A DNA stretch of 64,000 nt from Methanolobus tindarius DSM 2278 (GCF_000504205.1 NZ_AZAJ01000001.1:2578879-2642878), one strand, 5' to 3'. Shown: positions 10,256-19,927, counted from the first letter of the stretch. Notes: generated by a model not told the origin, from the letters alone. Program-made: numbers and translations.

Positions 10256-10802
10256 GATAGTTTTTGTTACTGGTAATAAGGGTAAGTTCAGGGAAGTTAA
10301 GGATATACTTGCCACCAAGGGCTTTGAGGTTATACAGAATACAGATGGTTACCCGGAACTCCAGGAAGATGACCTCGAACCAATTGCAGCCTATGGTGCC
10401 AGATGGGCATCTGATAAACTCGGACTTCCTGTAATGGTGGATGACTCAGGACTCTTCATCAATGTGCTTAATGGTTTTCCAGGACCTTATTCTGCATTTG
10501 TGGAAAAGAATCTTGGAAACCCAAGGGTTCTTAAAATCATGGAAGGTGAAACCGATAGGTCTGCTGTATTCAAGTCGGTGATAGGCTACTGTGAACCGGG
10601 AGCTGAACCACTTACATTTACAGGAACTGTGGAAGGTAAGATTGCTTTTGAGGAACTTGGAACAGGTGGTTTTGGCTATGATCCGATATTCGATTACAAT
10701 GGAAAAACATTCGGCGAACTTGGTGATGAATTCAAGAACACAGTTTCACATCGCAGACGTGCTCTGGATAAGTTTGTAGAGTGGCTGGATTCTCAAAGCT
10801 AA
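10248..10802 (+). CDS. XTP/dITP pyrophosphatase (Ham1/RdgB family)
   Basis: The 184-residue house-cleaning enzyme hydrolyses non-canonical purine NTPs (ITP, dITP, XTP) to monophosphate and PPi. Family motifs are VTGNKGKFREV at the N terminus (substrate loop), VDDSGLFI (catalytic Asp), GFGYDPIF, and SHRRRAL near the C terminus. Length matches the family. The start overlaps the bud32 stop, so it is the third gene of the kae1-bud32 operon, a linkage seen in other archaea. Confidence 0.95.
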   Translation: MRKIVFVTGNKGKFREVKDILATKGFEVIQNTDGYPELQEDDLEPIAAYGARWASDKLGLPVMVDDSGLFINVLNGFPGPYSAFVEKNLGNPRVLKIMEGETDRSAVFKSVIGYCEPGAEPLTFTGTVEGKIAFEELGTGGFGYDPIFDYNGKTFGELGDEFKNTVSHRRRALDKFVEWLDSQS

Positions 10803-10839
10803 CTGCCAATTTTGTTAATTTGATTAAGAATACAGGAAT

Positions 10840-11430
10840 GTGAAAAACGTGGGGGTTAAAAAAAGTTCTTTTTTCAGGGATACCAGAGGTATTGACACAG
10901 TTCCGTTAAAGATGGTATTCTATCTTGCCATAACGGGTGCTGTTATTTTCCTTATGGCTTTCTCATGGAATAATATGGCTCCTGTTTATTCAGGAGCTAA
11001 GGACAGCAAGCAGATAAATTCTGCTGTACTGGAAATAGTGTCCATACAGGACGGATATGCCAGAAATGTTCAGGAAACTAACTCGCTGGAAGGTTCTATA
11101 TGCAGCATTGAACTTTCATTGCCCGATGTCAGCTTTCTGTCATTTGGCGTGGATCCGGACTCAAATTTAAATGGTAATCTCAGTGACAATTCATGGATTG
11201 TTGAGAATAACACCATAATCTGTCAGTATGAAAACGGTGCAAGGAATCTGTATCACATTGATGGTGAAACCATCATTTTCAAAAAAGGCAAGCTGGATAA
11301 TTCTACCGGTTTATGGCTGCCTGATGAAAATACTGAATCTGCAGGAATCGTGATTGGAGGTCCGATATCAGGTACTTTTAATTTTGAACTGGTATTTGAC
11401 GATGGAAAATGTACAATTTCACATTTTTAG
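10840..11430 (+). CDS. Pilin-like membrane-anchored protein, unknown function
   Basis: The 196-residue protein has a basic N terminus ending DTRGIDTVPLK, followed by one hydrophobic helix (VFYLAITGAVIFLMAF) and an extracytoplasmic domain. This resembles the N terminus of archaeal type IV pilin-like proteins (a charged leader, Arg-Gly, then the helix), but a clear prepilin peptidase site is not certain. GTG starts are possible at 10840 and 10849; the second has better spacing from ACAGGA at 10832. The remainder (FGVDPDSNLNGN, FELVFDDGKCTISHF) matches nothing I recognise. It is probably transcribed with or soon after the KEOPS operon. Confidence 0.7.
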   Translation: MKNVGVKKSSFFRDTRGIDTVPLKMVFYLAITGAVIFLMAFSWNNMAPVYSGAKDSKQINSAVLEIVSIQDGYARNVQETNSLEGSICSIELSLPDVSFLSFGVDPDSNLNGNLSDNSWIVENNTIICQYENGARNLYHIDGETIIFKKGKLDNSTGLWLPDENTESAGIVIGGPISGTFNFELVFDDGKCTISHF

Positions 11431-11497
11431 AATTAGTGAGGACATTATTTATTTACATATAATTTAAAATTGGGCTTTGTAAAAATAGAAAAATGTT

Positions 11498-11535
11498 CAG
11501 ATCAACATGAAAATGTCATGTTGATTCTGTTTTGT
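11498..11535. terminator. Bidirectional hairpin terminator
   Basis: A perfect 9-bp inverted repeat, ATCAACATG (11501-11509) with CATGTTGAT (11517-11525), has a 7-nt loop and is extended by CAG/CTG with one bulged T. It is followed by TTTT on the + strand and by a T-rich run on the - strand. It lies between two convergent genes, so it can end both transcripts. Confidence 0.7.
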
Positions 11536-11551
11536 AAGTAAAATCTGAAAC

Positions 11552-12829
11552 TCAGATAAGTTCCACTGCTGCACCCAGTTCTTTCATTACCTCAAAGAAG
11601 TTAGGGAACGAAATGTCCACGGCTTCAGCAGTATCTATAACAGTATCTCCGGCAACCATTCCGGCAATGGTGAGTGCCATTATTATTCTGTGGTCATGCC
11701 ATCCGTGAAGGTCGGCTCCTCTCAGTGTGCCGCCTGTGATTATAAGCTGGTCTGGTTCTTCACGTACTGAAATACCCATCTTGGTAAGTTCAAGTGCCAT
11801 TGCGTGCAGCCTGTCGGTCTCCTTGTAACGGACATGTTCCGCATTTTCGATAACTGTTGTTCCTTCGGCGCATGCAGCCAGAACTGCAATTGTTGGTACA
11901 AGGTCAGGTGTTGCACCTGCGTCGAATACTGTTGCCTTAAGGCCGTTGCCTGTTATCTCTGCTACACCGCTTTCTTTGTCCCAGGATATTTTAGCACCCA
12001 TGCGTTCGAGGACATCGATAATTTCAACATCTCCCTGTTTTGATGGGAAGAGATTTTTCACCGTAACAGTTGACCCTGTTACAGCGGCGGCTGCAAGCAG
12101 GTATGAAGCTGAAGAGAAATCTCCCGGAACTGTGTACTCTTTCAGGTTGTACTTCTGGTTTGCAGGAATGATGAATTTGATAGTGTTTCCTTCTTCAACG
12201 AGGATCTCTGCACCTGCCTGTTCGATGAGTTCCATTGTAACGTCAACATATGGTCTTGATTTCATCTCACCTTTGATGGAGAGTGTTGTGCTCTGTGTGT
12301 TCAGTGGACAGGCAATGAGAAGTGCTGATATGAACTGTGAACTGATGGAGCCATCAATTGTAGTAATGGCGCCTTTAAGTCCTCCGCGCACTACAATAGG
12401 TGCACAGCCGTTTCCTCTTGTGGAATATGCCTCCACTCCAAGTTTATTGAGGACATCAAGGAGGGGCTGGTTTGGCCTGTTTCTGATAGAACTGTCACCT
12501 GTAAGTACGGTAACTCCAGTTGTAAGTGCTGATACTGCTGTCATAAAACGCAGTGTTGTTCCCGAGTTTGCCACATCAATAACGTTATTTGGCACGTGAG
12601 GTTTACCACTCACTCCTTTTACGTGAATTCTATCCTCGTATTTCTCAATAATTGCTCCTAATGCTTCTGATGCACGAATACTTGCAAGTGTATCGGCTGA
12701 CATAAGGGGGCGGTGAATCATACAGTCATCGGAGAGTGCGGCAATTGTAATTGCACGATGAGTATAGCTTTTTGATGGTGGTGCGAAGACTTCACCATTT
12801 ACTTTTGAAGTGCTGACAGATACTTTCAT
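11552..12829 (-). CDS. aroA: 3-phosphoshikimate 1-carboxyvinyltransferase (EPSP synthase)
   Basis: The enzyme transfers enolpyruvyl from PEP to shikimate 3-phosphate, step six of the shikimate pathway to chorismate and aromatic amino acids. The 425-residue length is typical. Motifs include PPSKSYTHRA at the N terminus (substrate-binding Lys/Ser), NSGTTLRFM with the PEP-binding signature, TGDSSIRNRPNQPLL, VPGDFSSASYLL, VRYKETDRLHAM and HDHRIIMAL. It stands alone, with no other aro gene beside it, and is divergent from the DUF488 gene. The start ATG is supported by AGAGGA just upstream. Confidence 0.97.
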   Translation of the reverse strand: MKVSVSTSKVNGEVFAPPSKSYTHRAITIAALSDDCMIHRPLMSADTLASIRASEALGAIIEKYEDRIHVKGVSGKPHVPNNVIDVANSGTTLRFMTAVSALTTGVTVLTGDSSIRNRPNQPLLDVLNKLGVEAYSTRGNGCAPIVVRGGLKGAITTIDGSISSQFISALLIACPLNTQSTTLSIKGEMKSRPYVDVTMELIEQAGAEILVEEGNTIKFIIPANQKYNLKEYTVPGDFSSASYLLAAAAVTGSTVTVKNLFPSKQGDVEIIDVLERMGAKISWDKESGVAEITGNGLKATVFDAGATPDLVPTIAVLAACAEGTTVIENAEHVRYKETDRLHAMALELTKMGISVREEPDQLIITGGTLRGADLHGWHDHRIIMALTIAGMVAGDTVIDTAEAVDISFPNFFEVMKELGAAVELI

Positions 12830-13169
12830 TTTATCCTCTTTGATCTCGGATTACTATAAGTGTAATAGTTAATATCTTAATATCTCATTCCCTGTATTCC
12901 TATATTCAGATATTAATTTCAATTAGCTTAATGTAAATATGAGTTTTACCCTAGCTTCCTGTGACAAGATGACTTTCTTAATGATATTCTTATCGATGTG
13001 ATAAGAATTGCTGTTCCTCTTTTGTTAGAAAAATCGTTTCAGATAACTTAAAACAGCTTCTGTTATAGAATGAATTTGTCATCTCTTCCGCTTTCTTTTT
13101 ATTATATGCCGCAAAATCTCAGAACTAATAATTGGACATCGGCATATAATATATTGTGCATTACACATC
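12830..13169. promoter_or_regulatory. 340-nt divergent regulatory region (aroA / DUF488) with two inverted repeats
   Basis: No ORF is present. Two inverted repeats stand out: a 9-bp stem with a 5-nt spacer, ATTCTTATC/GATAAGAAT (12986-13008), and a 12-bp perfect inverted repeat, TATTATATGCCG (13100-13111) with CGGCATATAATA (13140-13151). The right arm of the second overlaps a TATA-like CATATAATAT about 20-27 nt before the ATG at 13170, suggesting a leaderless transcript whose promoter is covered by the repeat, a likely operator. Confidence 0.55.
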
Positions 13170-13616
13170 ATGGTGCTAAAAATGAAGTGCTATACCATAG
13201 GATACGGAAACCGACAGCTTGATGAGTTTATCTTCATGCTGGCAGAGAACAGGATAACTCATCTGGTCGATATAAGAAAGTATCCACAGTCAACTTTCAA
13301 GGTATATGATCGGGAATCACTGGAAGACATACTTCCAAAGAACAGTATTCTTTATTATCATTGTGAAGGCGTTGGCGGTATGCGTGAAACCACATACGTG
13401 GAGTATATGGACACAGAGGCATTCCAGAGCAGCCTGAAAAAATTGGTATCCCTTATCAGTAAGGTGAATTCTGAAAACGGGAGGATAGTTCTTATGTGTG
13501 CTGAGAAAAGCCCTAAAGGTTGTCACAGGCACTACCTTTCAAATAAGCTTGAAGAAAAAGGAATTGAGGTTATCCACCTTGTTGAACAGGGGCAGACAAG
13601 CCTCTTTAACTTCTAA
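13170..13616 (+). CDS. DUF488 family protein
   Basis: This 148-residue member of the DUF488 family has the typical YTIGYGNRQLDEF start, LVDIRKYPQS with conserved Asp-Arg, a KNSILYYH strand, and the C-terminal LMCAEKSPKGCHRHYLSNKL motif with Cys and His residues. The biochemical role of the family is not established. Starts at 13170 and 13182 (MKCYTIGYGN) are both possible; the second fits the family better, while the first fits a leaderless transcript from the TATA-like element at 13143. The gene is alone, convergent with htpX. Confidence 0.88.
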   Translation: MVLKMKCYTIGYGNRQLDEFIFMLAENRITHLVDIRKYPQSTFKVYDRESLEDILPKNSILYYHCEGVGGMRETTYVEYMDTEAFQSSLKKLVSLISKVNSENGRIVLMCAEKSPKGCHRHYLSNKLEEKGIEVIHLVEQGQTSLFNF

Positions 13617-13645
13617 TTCTATGTTAATTTATACTATCTTTTCGA

Positions 13646-14506
13646 TTACTGCATTGCATGCAGACGCCTGATACGTTCTTCCGTAGTTGGGTGCGTCCTG
13701 AACAGGTTCATCAGCGAGTGTCCTTTTAGCGGGTTTACGATGAACATGTGTGCAGTGGTCTCAGATGCCTGCACATCGTTTCTTCTCGGACGATAATTCT
13801 TGCTTCCATACTCCAGTTTCTCAAGGGCACTGGCAAGAGCCCATGGTTTCTGAGAGATACGAGCTCCCTCCTCATCGGCTGAAAATTCCCTTGATCTTGA
13901 GATTGCAAGCTGGATAACCGTTGCTGCAATTGGTGCTACGATAGCAAGTGCAAGGAATCCTATAATATTCCCGCCACCTTCGCTGTCTCTTCCTCCAAAG
14001 CCGCCGAATATGGCTGCCCATTTGACCCAGGTTGCTATCATTGTGATAACACCGGCAATGGTTGCTGCAACTGCACTGATAAGCGTGTCTCTGTGTTTTA
14101 CGTGTGCAAGTTCATGCGCCAGTACACCTTCAAGCTCTTCTGCATCTAACAGGTCAAGTATTCCAGTGGTTGCAGCGACTGCGGCATGCTGTGGATCTCT
14201 GCCTGTTGCAAATGCATTTGGCATTGAAGTGTTCACAATATATACTTTTGGCATTGGCAGGTCTGCACGCATAGCAAGTTTTTGTACAATTCCATATAAT
14301 TGCGGAGCTTCGGCTGCAGTGACTTCCTGAGCACGATACATTTTCAGGACAATTTTATCACTATACCAGTAGCTTCCAAAGTTCATGATTATCGCAAATA
14401 TGAAAGCGATTATCATTCCTGACGTTCCACCAAGCAACTGGCCTACAATAACCAGTAAACCGGTAAGAGATGCCAGTAATAAAGTGGTTTTTAGCATATT
14501 TCCCAT
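13646..14506 (-). CDS. htpX: HtpX-like M48 membrane zinc metalloprotease
   Basis: HtpX degrades misfolded membrane proteins. The start was set at 14506 ([16 protein letters not shown]) because AGAGGAAAA lies just upstream and homologues begin there; the frame is open 36 codons further. The 286-residue protein has two N-terminal hydrophobic helices, the zinc motif [10 protein letters not shown], two more hydrophobic segments ([19 protein letters not shown] and the [16 protein letters not shown] region), the third-ligand region [11 protein letters not shown] and the C-terminal [17 protein letters not shown]. It is monocistronic, with palindromic candidate operators upstream. Confidence 0.95.
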   Translation of the reverse strand: MGNMLKTTLLLASLTGLLVIVGQLLGGTSGMIIAFIFAIIMNFGSYWYSDKIVLKMYRAQEVTAAEAPQLYGIVQKLAMRADLPMPKVYIVNTSMPNAFATGRDPQHAAVAATTGILDLLDAEELEGVLAHELAHVKHRDTLISAVAATIAGVITMIATWVKWAAIFGGFGGRDSEGGGNIIGFLALAIVAPIAATVIQLAISRSREFSADEEGARISQKPWALASALEKLEYGSKNYRPRRNDVQASETTAHMFIVNPLKGHSLMNLFRTHPTTEERIRRLHAMQ

Positions 14507-14581
14507 AATTTTCCTCTTAGATATGATGTCATTTCTAAGTGAAAAATTGTTGTTTGTTCTTCTATAAAAAGGTAACTCTAC

Positions 14582-14666
14582 ATCCGGATACTTTTTCCTA
14601 TGATATAATTTCACAAAAAACAGAAAACAGGTGCCAAAGAACTCTTTTTTAAATTAATCCGGATTA
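14582..14666. promoter_or_regulatory. Paired ATCCGGAT palindromes upstream of htpX
   Basis: ATCCGGAT occurs at 14582-14589 and, inside the perfect 12-bp palindrome TAATCCGGATTA, at 14655-14666. The cores are 75 nt apart, about seven helical turns, within the 214-nt gap between htpX and the chemoreceptor gene. They lie 76 and 151 nt upstream of the htpX start codon. Binding by a dimeric regulator, for example a stress regulator, is an inference. Confidence 0.4.
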
Positions 14667-14690
14667 CACCTAAATAAAATAAAGTGGAAA

Positions 14691-14708
14691 TTTGCCTTTT
14701 AAGGCAAA
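14691..14708 (-). terminator. Hairpin terminator after the chemoreceptor gene
   Basis: TTTGCCTT and AAGGCAAA form an 8-bp stem separated by two bases, 12 nt beyond the stop codon of the minus-strand gene, followed on that strand by TTTCC and AT-rich sequence. Confidence 0.55.
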
Positions 14709-14720
14709 ATCCCCTGGACT

Positions 14721-17558
14721 TCAAACCAGTGCGGGTTTCTCATCACGGTCTTTAGGTTCCTCGTTTCCACTTCCATCTGCACAGGCAATACTTGCAGAAC
14801 TTACACTGCCAACACCCAGAGTTACATCAAGGATGAACTTGTCAACAACCGATTTCATATCATTGGAAAGGCATGACAGCTCGTCTGCAGATCTTGAAAG
14901 TTCCTGCATGGTTGAATTCTGTTCCTGCACAGATGCTGAAGCTTCCTGCGTACTGGCTGCCGATTCCTCTGAAATGGCACTCACCTCTTGAATAGAAGAG
15001 GTTATTTCTTCAATGGAAGCTGATTGTTCCTGTGCGGCAGCAGCAATGTCCTGTACCATATTTGCGATCATTCCGCCGGATTCAACTACCTGTTCAATAT
15101 CAATTGCAACGGTATTCAGGGCTTCTGCTCCGTTTGTAACCTCTTCTGAACCCTGCTGGATAGATACAACAGCATTATCAGTTCCTTCCTGTATTTCCGC
15201 TATAAGTGTTGATATCTGCTTTGCCGCATTACCTGAATCCTCTGCAAGTTTACGTACTTCATCTGCAACCACGGCAAATCCTCTGCCATGTTCTCCTGCA
15301 CGTGCAGCTTCAATTGCAGCATTAAGTGCAAGAAGGTTTGTCTGGTCTGCAATATTGGTTATCAGATTGACAATTTCTCCAATCTGCTTGGATTTTCCTG
15401 CAAGCTCCATGATAACATCAGATGACTCGCCGGAAGTGTGCTTAATATTTTCCATTTTCTGCAGCAGGTCTTTTGTAGTAGTCCTGAGGTTTTCCATGAG
15501 TTCATTTGAACTCTTGGCATTTTCAGCAGCCTTACTGGAATTAGTAGCTACTTCCTGTACTGTCATCGTCATATCTATCATGGCTCTTGAGACCTCTTCT
15601 GTTTTAGAGGCCTGGCTTTGAGCACCTTTTGCTATCTCAGAAACTGTATCTTCTATCTGATATGCAGAAGATGTCATTTCTTCTACGGAGGCAGACATTT
15701 CCTCGGCAGTGGAAGCCACATTCATAGAACTGTTATGTACAAGTGATACCACGTTATTTAATGATCTTCTGGCATTTTCTATTCCGTCTGTCAGTTTCCT
15801 GACGTCTCCTTCAGCAACAAGGGTAAGCGGTTTTGAGAGATCATTATTTGAAATAGCTGCAAGAACTTCACTTGACTCTTCAATCAGGCCCTGGAGCTTA
15901 TCACCAAAAATGTTGAGGGCATCGGCAAAGTCTTTGAAATCACCTCTTGCCTCAAGTTCAAACCTTGCACCAAGGAGACCTTTACTATATTCGTTAACCA
16001 GGCGTATGGCTTCGTTCATTGGTGTGACAAGAGCATCGATTGCTTCATTCACAGCATCAATTGCATCTTTGTATGCACCATTGTATTGTGAGGAATCAGA
16101 CCTGTATTCAAGATTACCATTCTTTGCTTCATTTCCAAGTTTGACAAATTCATTACCCAGATTTTCAATATTGCTCATCATTGCAATATAACATGGAATA
16201 AGCTCATCATTCTCTGAACGTTTACCCACTTCTTTGAGTCCTTCAAGATCACTCAGGTCACCCTGAGCTATCCTCTTGTTAACGCCCATGACTGTCAATA
16301 TTCTGTCCCTTACACCGTTAGTAGCAGTCGCAACTTCATCATAGATTCCCTGGTAATCTCCCTCTACCTTTCGCGTATGATCATTATCGACCATCAACTG
16401 CAGTATCTCATTACTCTCTACAAGACCACCAAGACCATCGATGCATTCGTTGATATTGTCTTTTATGTGATTGAAGTCTCCCAGGTATTCATCAGTAATC
16501 TTTTCAGGTATTTCTCCCTTTGATATCTGTTCAATATAATCTGCTGTCATGTTCAGCGGATCAATAACAGAATCAAATGCGTGGTTTACTGTGGTTATTG
16601 CTTCATTGAACAATCCCCTGAAATTATCCGCATTTGCTCTGTAGCGAAGGTTTCCATTTTCAGCAGCATGTCCAAGTTCAATGAACTCATCAGTCATTCC
16701 CTTCACATTCTCCATCATTGCAATGGTATAAGGAAGAAGTTTGTCATTTTCTGAGCGTTTTCCAACAGATTTGTATTTATCAAGATCGTTGAAATTTCCT
16801 GCAACCATATATTCAAAGGTGCGCTGGATGTTGAGAAGCCTGTTGCGCACTTCATTTACAGCATATATGTTATCCTTGAACACTCCGTTGTATTGTCCGG
16901 TAGCTTCAGTTTCAAAGTCATTAACTGCAAGTTTCAGAAGTACGTCTGTTCCTTCATTAAGTGGTTCTGCGATTGAATCCAGGAGAGTGTTCTGTGATTC
17001 TATAATTCTTTTGAAGTCTCCTTCGTGCCTGGATGAATCCGCACGCAGATCCATAACACCTTCAATACCTGCCTGGGCAAGTTTTTCAGAATCCTCAATA
17101 AGGGCATTAATAGCATCCACGCAGAGGTTGAGGTTATTCTTGAAATCATTGAAAGTGCCTTTGTATTCCCTCTCGATTCGAGGTGGAATGTCTCCCATTG
17201 ATATCCTTTGTACGTATTTGGACGCTGCAAGAAGCGGTTCCACAACAGCATCCATCAGGCTGTTAAAACATCCTGTAATGTCCTGTGCATCAGTACAGGA
17301 TTTTGCAGTTCCAATACGTGCATCAAGATGTCCTTCAAGCGCTTTAGCCAGAATCTCCTGCATTTCACTTCTAATCTGTTCCTGCTCCAATGCTGCAGTT
17401 TTCCATTGGATTGCTTCATCAATAAAAGCATTTAGTTCTTCAGCAGCGGCTTTATCTGTATCACTGCCTTGCAAAGGTATTCTGGCTTCAGTATTTCCAT
17501 TTTTAATAGAAGCCAGCACATCAGGAATCTCTTTAATCACTTTATTTGTGCCAAACAT
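14721..17558 (-). CDS. Soluble multi-HAMP methyl-accepting chemotaxis protein
   Basis: This 945-residue chemoreceptor has no signal peptide or membrane segment. Residues ~1-570 are a chain of HAMP-like units; the repeated signature is PLxxAxxYxxxISxGxIPxxIxxEYxGDFNxIKxNIN, with intervening GNLRYRA- and GNLEYRS-like segments. Residues ~600-900 form the coiled-coil signalling domain with the hairpin tip [20 protein letters not shown] near residue 746, which contacts CheA/CheW. It ends in an acidic/basic tail ([12 protein letters not shown]). It should sense a cytoplasmic or membrane-proximal signal. No other che gene lies in the window. Confidence 0.93.
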   Translation of the reverse strand: MFGTNKVIKEIPDVLASIKNGNTEARIPLQGSDTDKAAAEELNAFIDEAIQWKTAALEQEQIRSEMQEILAKALEGHLDARIGTAKSCTDAQDITGCFNSLMDAVVEPLLAASKYVQRISMGDIPPRIEREYKGTFNDFKNNLNLCVDAINALIEDSEKLAQAGIEGVMDLRADSSRHEGDFKRIIESQNTLLDSIAEPLNEGTDVLLKLAVNDFETEATGQYNGVFKDNIYAVNEVRNRLLNIQRTFEYMVAGNFNDLDKYKSVGKRSENDKLLPYTIAMMENVKGMTDEFIELGHAAENGNLRYRANADNFRGLFNEAITTVNHAFDSVIDPLNMTADYIEQISKGEIPEKITDEYLGDFNHIKDNINECIDGLGGLVESNEILQLMVDNDHTRKVEGDYQGIYDEVATATNGVRDRILTVMGVNKRIAQGDLSDLEGLKEVGKRSENDELIPCYIAMMSNIENLGNEFVKLGNEAKNGNLEYRSDSSQYNGAYKDAIDAVNEAIDALVTPMNEAIRLVNEYSKGLLGARFELEARGDFKDFADALNIFGDKLQGLIEESSEVLAAISNNDLSKPLTLVAEGDVRKLTDGIENARRSLNNVVSLVHNSSMNVASTAEEMSASVEEMTSSAYQIEDTVSEIAKGAQSQASKTEEVSRAMIDMTMTVQEVATNSSKAAENAKSSNELMENLRTTTKDLLQKMENIKHTSGESSDVIMELAGKSKQIGEIVNLITNIADQTNLLALNAAIEAARAGEHGRGFAVVADEVRKLAEDSGNAAKQISTLIAEIQEGTDNAVVSIQQGSEEVTNGAEALNTVAIDIEQVVESGGMIANMVQDIAAAAQEQSASIEEITSSIQEVSAISEESAASTQEASASVQEQNSTMQELSRSADELSCLSNDMKSVVDKFILDVTLGVGSVSSASIACADGSGNEEPKDRDEKPALV

Positions 17559-17962
17559 GGTATAGTCACCTTGTTACCGGTAAATTCTGTAGAATTGCGG
17601 GAATCACTGTTTATACTGTATATTTTGAACAGATACTTTTTATAACAGTTATCAATTAATTTATGCCAAAGTGACTATATTAGTCTTATTATAAAAAGAT
17701 TTCACGATAAAATAATACATTCAGTTATTTCAGGTTTAAGAAATGCAGTTGGTCAAAGTGATAAGAGTTGTTTCAATGAGGTAAATGTCCTCTTATAAGC
17801 AAAAAAAGTTTCATTTTGCAAAGATGTAATTCTGGAGCGATTCAACAGTTAAATCTAGAAAACCCATTTAAATTGCAACAAAAAAGAAAAATAACAGACT
17901 TATATAATTAGTCAGGCTGTTATGATTAAAAAATGACGATGGAACATTAAAAATGTTCCGGT
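17559..17962. other. 404-nt intergenic region, promoter side of the chemoreceptor gene
   Basis: No ORF of note is present. Near its right end are a nested inverted repeat (TAACAG 17892-17897 with CTGTTA 17917-17922, inner GACT/AGTC) and the hairpin terminator at 17941-17959. The left part is AT-rich, with TATA-like stretches on the minus strand around 17630-17700 that may drive the chemoreceptor gene; the precise promoter is not clear. Confidence 0.4.
17941..17959 (-). terminator. Hairpin terminator after the small lipoprotein gene
   Basis: GGAACATT and AATGTTCC form an 8-bp stem with an AAA loop immediately past the stop codon at 17963; on the minus strand a T-run follows at about 17926-17932. 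Confidence 0.7.
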
Positions 17963-18250
17963 TCATATTTCTTCAATAACAATATCTTCTTCAAGATCCA
18001 TTTCATTGAGCATTGCTTCCAGTTCAGCAAGATCTGCTTCCAGATCCTGCATTTCAGTGTCAGTGATTCCTACCATTTCTTCACTGAGTAACTCATCGGC
18101 AACACTAATGTTTTGGGTATTGTCAGTTTGATCTGTGCTGTCACTTAAATCGCTTTGTTCCTCTGTAGTGCTCTCTTTATCAGCACAACCTGAAATAGCA
18201 AGACTGAAGAGCACCAAAGCAATGATAATTAATTTTCTGGTTTTAACCAT
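17963..18250 (-). CDS. Small acidic lipoprotein, unknown function
   Basis: The 95-residue protein has a signal peptide with a lipobox-like end (LFSLAISGC, Cys at ~22), so it is probably lipid-anchored outside the membrane. The mature part is strongly acidic, with Thr/Ser/Asp-rich sequence and then a Leu/Glu helix (LEADLAELEAMLNEMDLEED) that could form a coiled coil. It starts 28 nt after the stop of the acidic secreted protein gene and has an AGGTGG Shine-Dalgarno, so the two form an operon. No family is recognised. Confidence 0.75.
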   Translation of the reverse strand: MVKTRKLIIIALVLFSLAISGCADKESTTEEQSDLSDSTDQTDNTQNISVADELLSEEMVGITDTEMQDLEADLAELEAMLNEMDLEEDIVIEEI

Positions 18251-18278
18251 TATACCACCTATTCTAACTCCGGTTAAC

Positions 18279-19739
18279 TCAGCTCTCAGTCACGTTTGCA
18301 TCGTCGTTTTCGTCCTCACTACTCTCATCTTCAGAATCTTCATCAGATTCTTCTTCCTCGTCAACTGAGTCATCATCGCCATCATCTTCCTGCTCATCCT
18401 CGGTTTCCGTTTCAAGTTCATCTTCTGAATCTTCATCGTCAGCATCATCGTCATCCACGGCTTTGTATGCCCATTCACCGTCAGTTCCTTCAGCTTCGTA
18501 AGTTCCCTGACCTGCAAGCACTACTGAACCTGTTCCTTCAGCAAAGAGGTCAATTCCACTTCCTTTTATCATGACTGTAAGGCGGCTTCCCTCAATGTGA
18601 ATATCACCAGAAAGTCCGATGAATACAAATGCACGATTGTTGTCAGTGCTGTTTCCTGCATCTATATTTGATTCCTCATAATCTTCTTCATCAACATCAA
18701 TCACAGCATCGTCTGCAAGGTCCTTGACAATAATGTTAACATCTTCTGCAGTGACATCAATTGTAACATTTCCTGAAATTACAACGGTTCCGTTTCCATT
18801 TGCTTCAAGTGTTCCTTCGCCGCTAAGTGTGATCAGTCCTTCCCTCTGCTGCTTTATTTCACCAAACATATTGCGCAGGAGTGCATTTGCTTCAGTTATG
18901 TCTTTACCTGCTTCTGTAAAGTACTGGTTTGCTTCCCTGATGTTCTCTGAATCAGTACCTTCACCGTGCATGTAAGCATTTCTTGCCTGTTCCTGCTTTT
19001 GTTCGGCTGAGACTATAAGTTCGTTATATTCGGCAAGCATCTCTTCAAGGTCTGTTACATCCTGGCCATTCTGTTTCATTCTGGCAATTTCATTTTCAAG
19101 ACGATTTGCCATGTTCTTGGATGTCTGAATAACTGTTCCTACCTTGTTGTCAATAACTTTTCCTTTAGAGACTACGCGATCTTTACGTACATCATTCCAG
19201 ATGCTTCTGATGTTCTTTGCAGCTTCAGCAAGTTCTTTCCTTGTGTCTGCATCCTCAACATTTTCTCTTTCCTCCTCAAGCAGATCTATGTAATCCGAAT
19301 CTTCATCCTCATCAAGGAAAGTAAGTATATAATCTATAGAACTTATCAGGTATTCTTTTGTGGCGTTTATAGCTTCTTCAGTATTAAGGTTAGGATTCTG
19401 GGACTTGACGTTAGCAAAATTGCTCTTTGCCGCCTGATAGTTATCTGCAGCATTAGCAGCGTGAGTATTTGTTATTTCTGCTCTCTTAGTTGTTCCATTC
19501 TCTGTTGCATTAACCCTGTCCCTGTCTTTGACCTGTGATTTTCCATTGCTCTGGGAGTCATCACTGCTGTCATCGTCAGTGGTTTTAGCACTGGCACTAT
19601 TCACTGAACCTTTTATACTTGCATGTTCATTTCCATTTTCTGATGCTGCCATTGCACCCATTGGAATAATGCTTATAAGCATCATTATTACTGCAAAAAT
19701 CGTAATTATTCGCATTCCCTTTTTTGTTTTGCCCATCAT
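18279..19739 (-). CDS. Secreted highly acidic coiled-coil protein, unknown function
   Basis: The start was set at 19739 (MMGKTKKGMR), where GGAGGG lies upstream; the frame is open ten codons further. The 486-residue protein has a signal peptide ending GAMAAS. The order is a Ser/Asp-rich linker, a helical region (~100-290) with many Glu/Lys heptads typical of coiled coils, a beta-rich segment with LSGEGTLEANGNGTVVISG and similar strands (~300-425), and a ~65-residue tail made almost only of Asp, Glu and Ser. The tail suggests cation binding or salt adaptation at the cell surface. There is no C-terminal anchor. It is transcribed with the small lipoprotein. Confidence 0.75.
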   Translation of the reverse strand: MMGKTKKGMRIITIFAVIMMLISIIPMGAMAASENGNEHASIKGSVNSASAKTTDDDSSDDSQSNGKSQVKDRDRVNATENGTTKRAEITNTHAANAADNYQAAKSNFANVKSQNPNLNTEEAINATKEYLISSIDYILTFLDEDEDSDYIDLLEEERENVEDADTRKELAEAAKNIRSIWNDVRKDRVVSKGKVIDNKVGTVIQTSKNMANRLENEIARMKQNGQDVTDLEEMLAEYNELIVSAEQKQEQARNAYMHGEGTDSENIREANQYFTEAGKDITEANALLRNMFGEIKQQREGLITLSGEGTLEANGNGTVVISGNVTIDVTAEDVNIIVKDLADDAVIDVDEEDYEESNIDAGNSTDNNRAFVFIGLSGDIHIEGSRLTVMIKGSGIDLFAEGTGSVVLAGQGTYEAEGTDGEWAYKAVDDDDADDEDSEDELETETEDEQEDDGDDDSVDEEEESDEDSEDESSEDENDDANVTES

Positions 19740-19845
19740 AAGAGTACCCTCCAGTTCTCTTGTATTCAAATCAATATTTTATGATTTTTATGAATATGAT
19801 TTTAGTTTTTTAATATATAAATATCTGTGAAACGTAAAGATGTGA

Positions 19846-19878
19846 AAATGGGATAAACCTGTGAAGGCTATCCCATTT
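19846..19878. terminator. Hairpin terminator after the Cys-rich secreted protein gene
   Basis: AAATGGGATA (19846-19855) and TATCCCATTT (19869-19878) form a perfect 10-bp stem with a 13-nt loop, 50 nt past the stop at 19928. On the minus strand it is followed by TTCACATC after the TTTT of the stem. Confidence 0.65.
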
Positions 19879-19927
19879 ATCTCTCCCTTTCTGCTTTCGT
19901 TTTACTTTCGTGTTTTAATCATGCAAC

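Noticed and set aside
15013-17565. Long + strand ORFs opposite the chemoreceptor gene (for example 15013-15621 and 16741-17565)
   Set aside because: They are antisense shadows of a coiled-coil gene with biased codon use; their Ser-rich translations show no domain.
18290-18574. ORFs in both strands over the acidic tail of the secreted protein
   Set aside because: Low-complexity GAT/GAA repeats open several frames; only the frame with a signal peptide and ribosome-binding site is credible.
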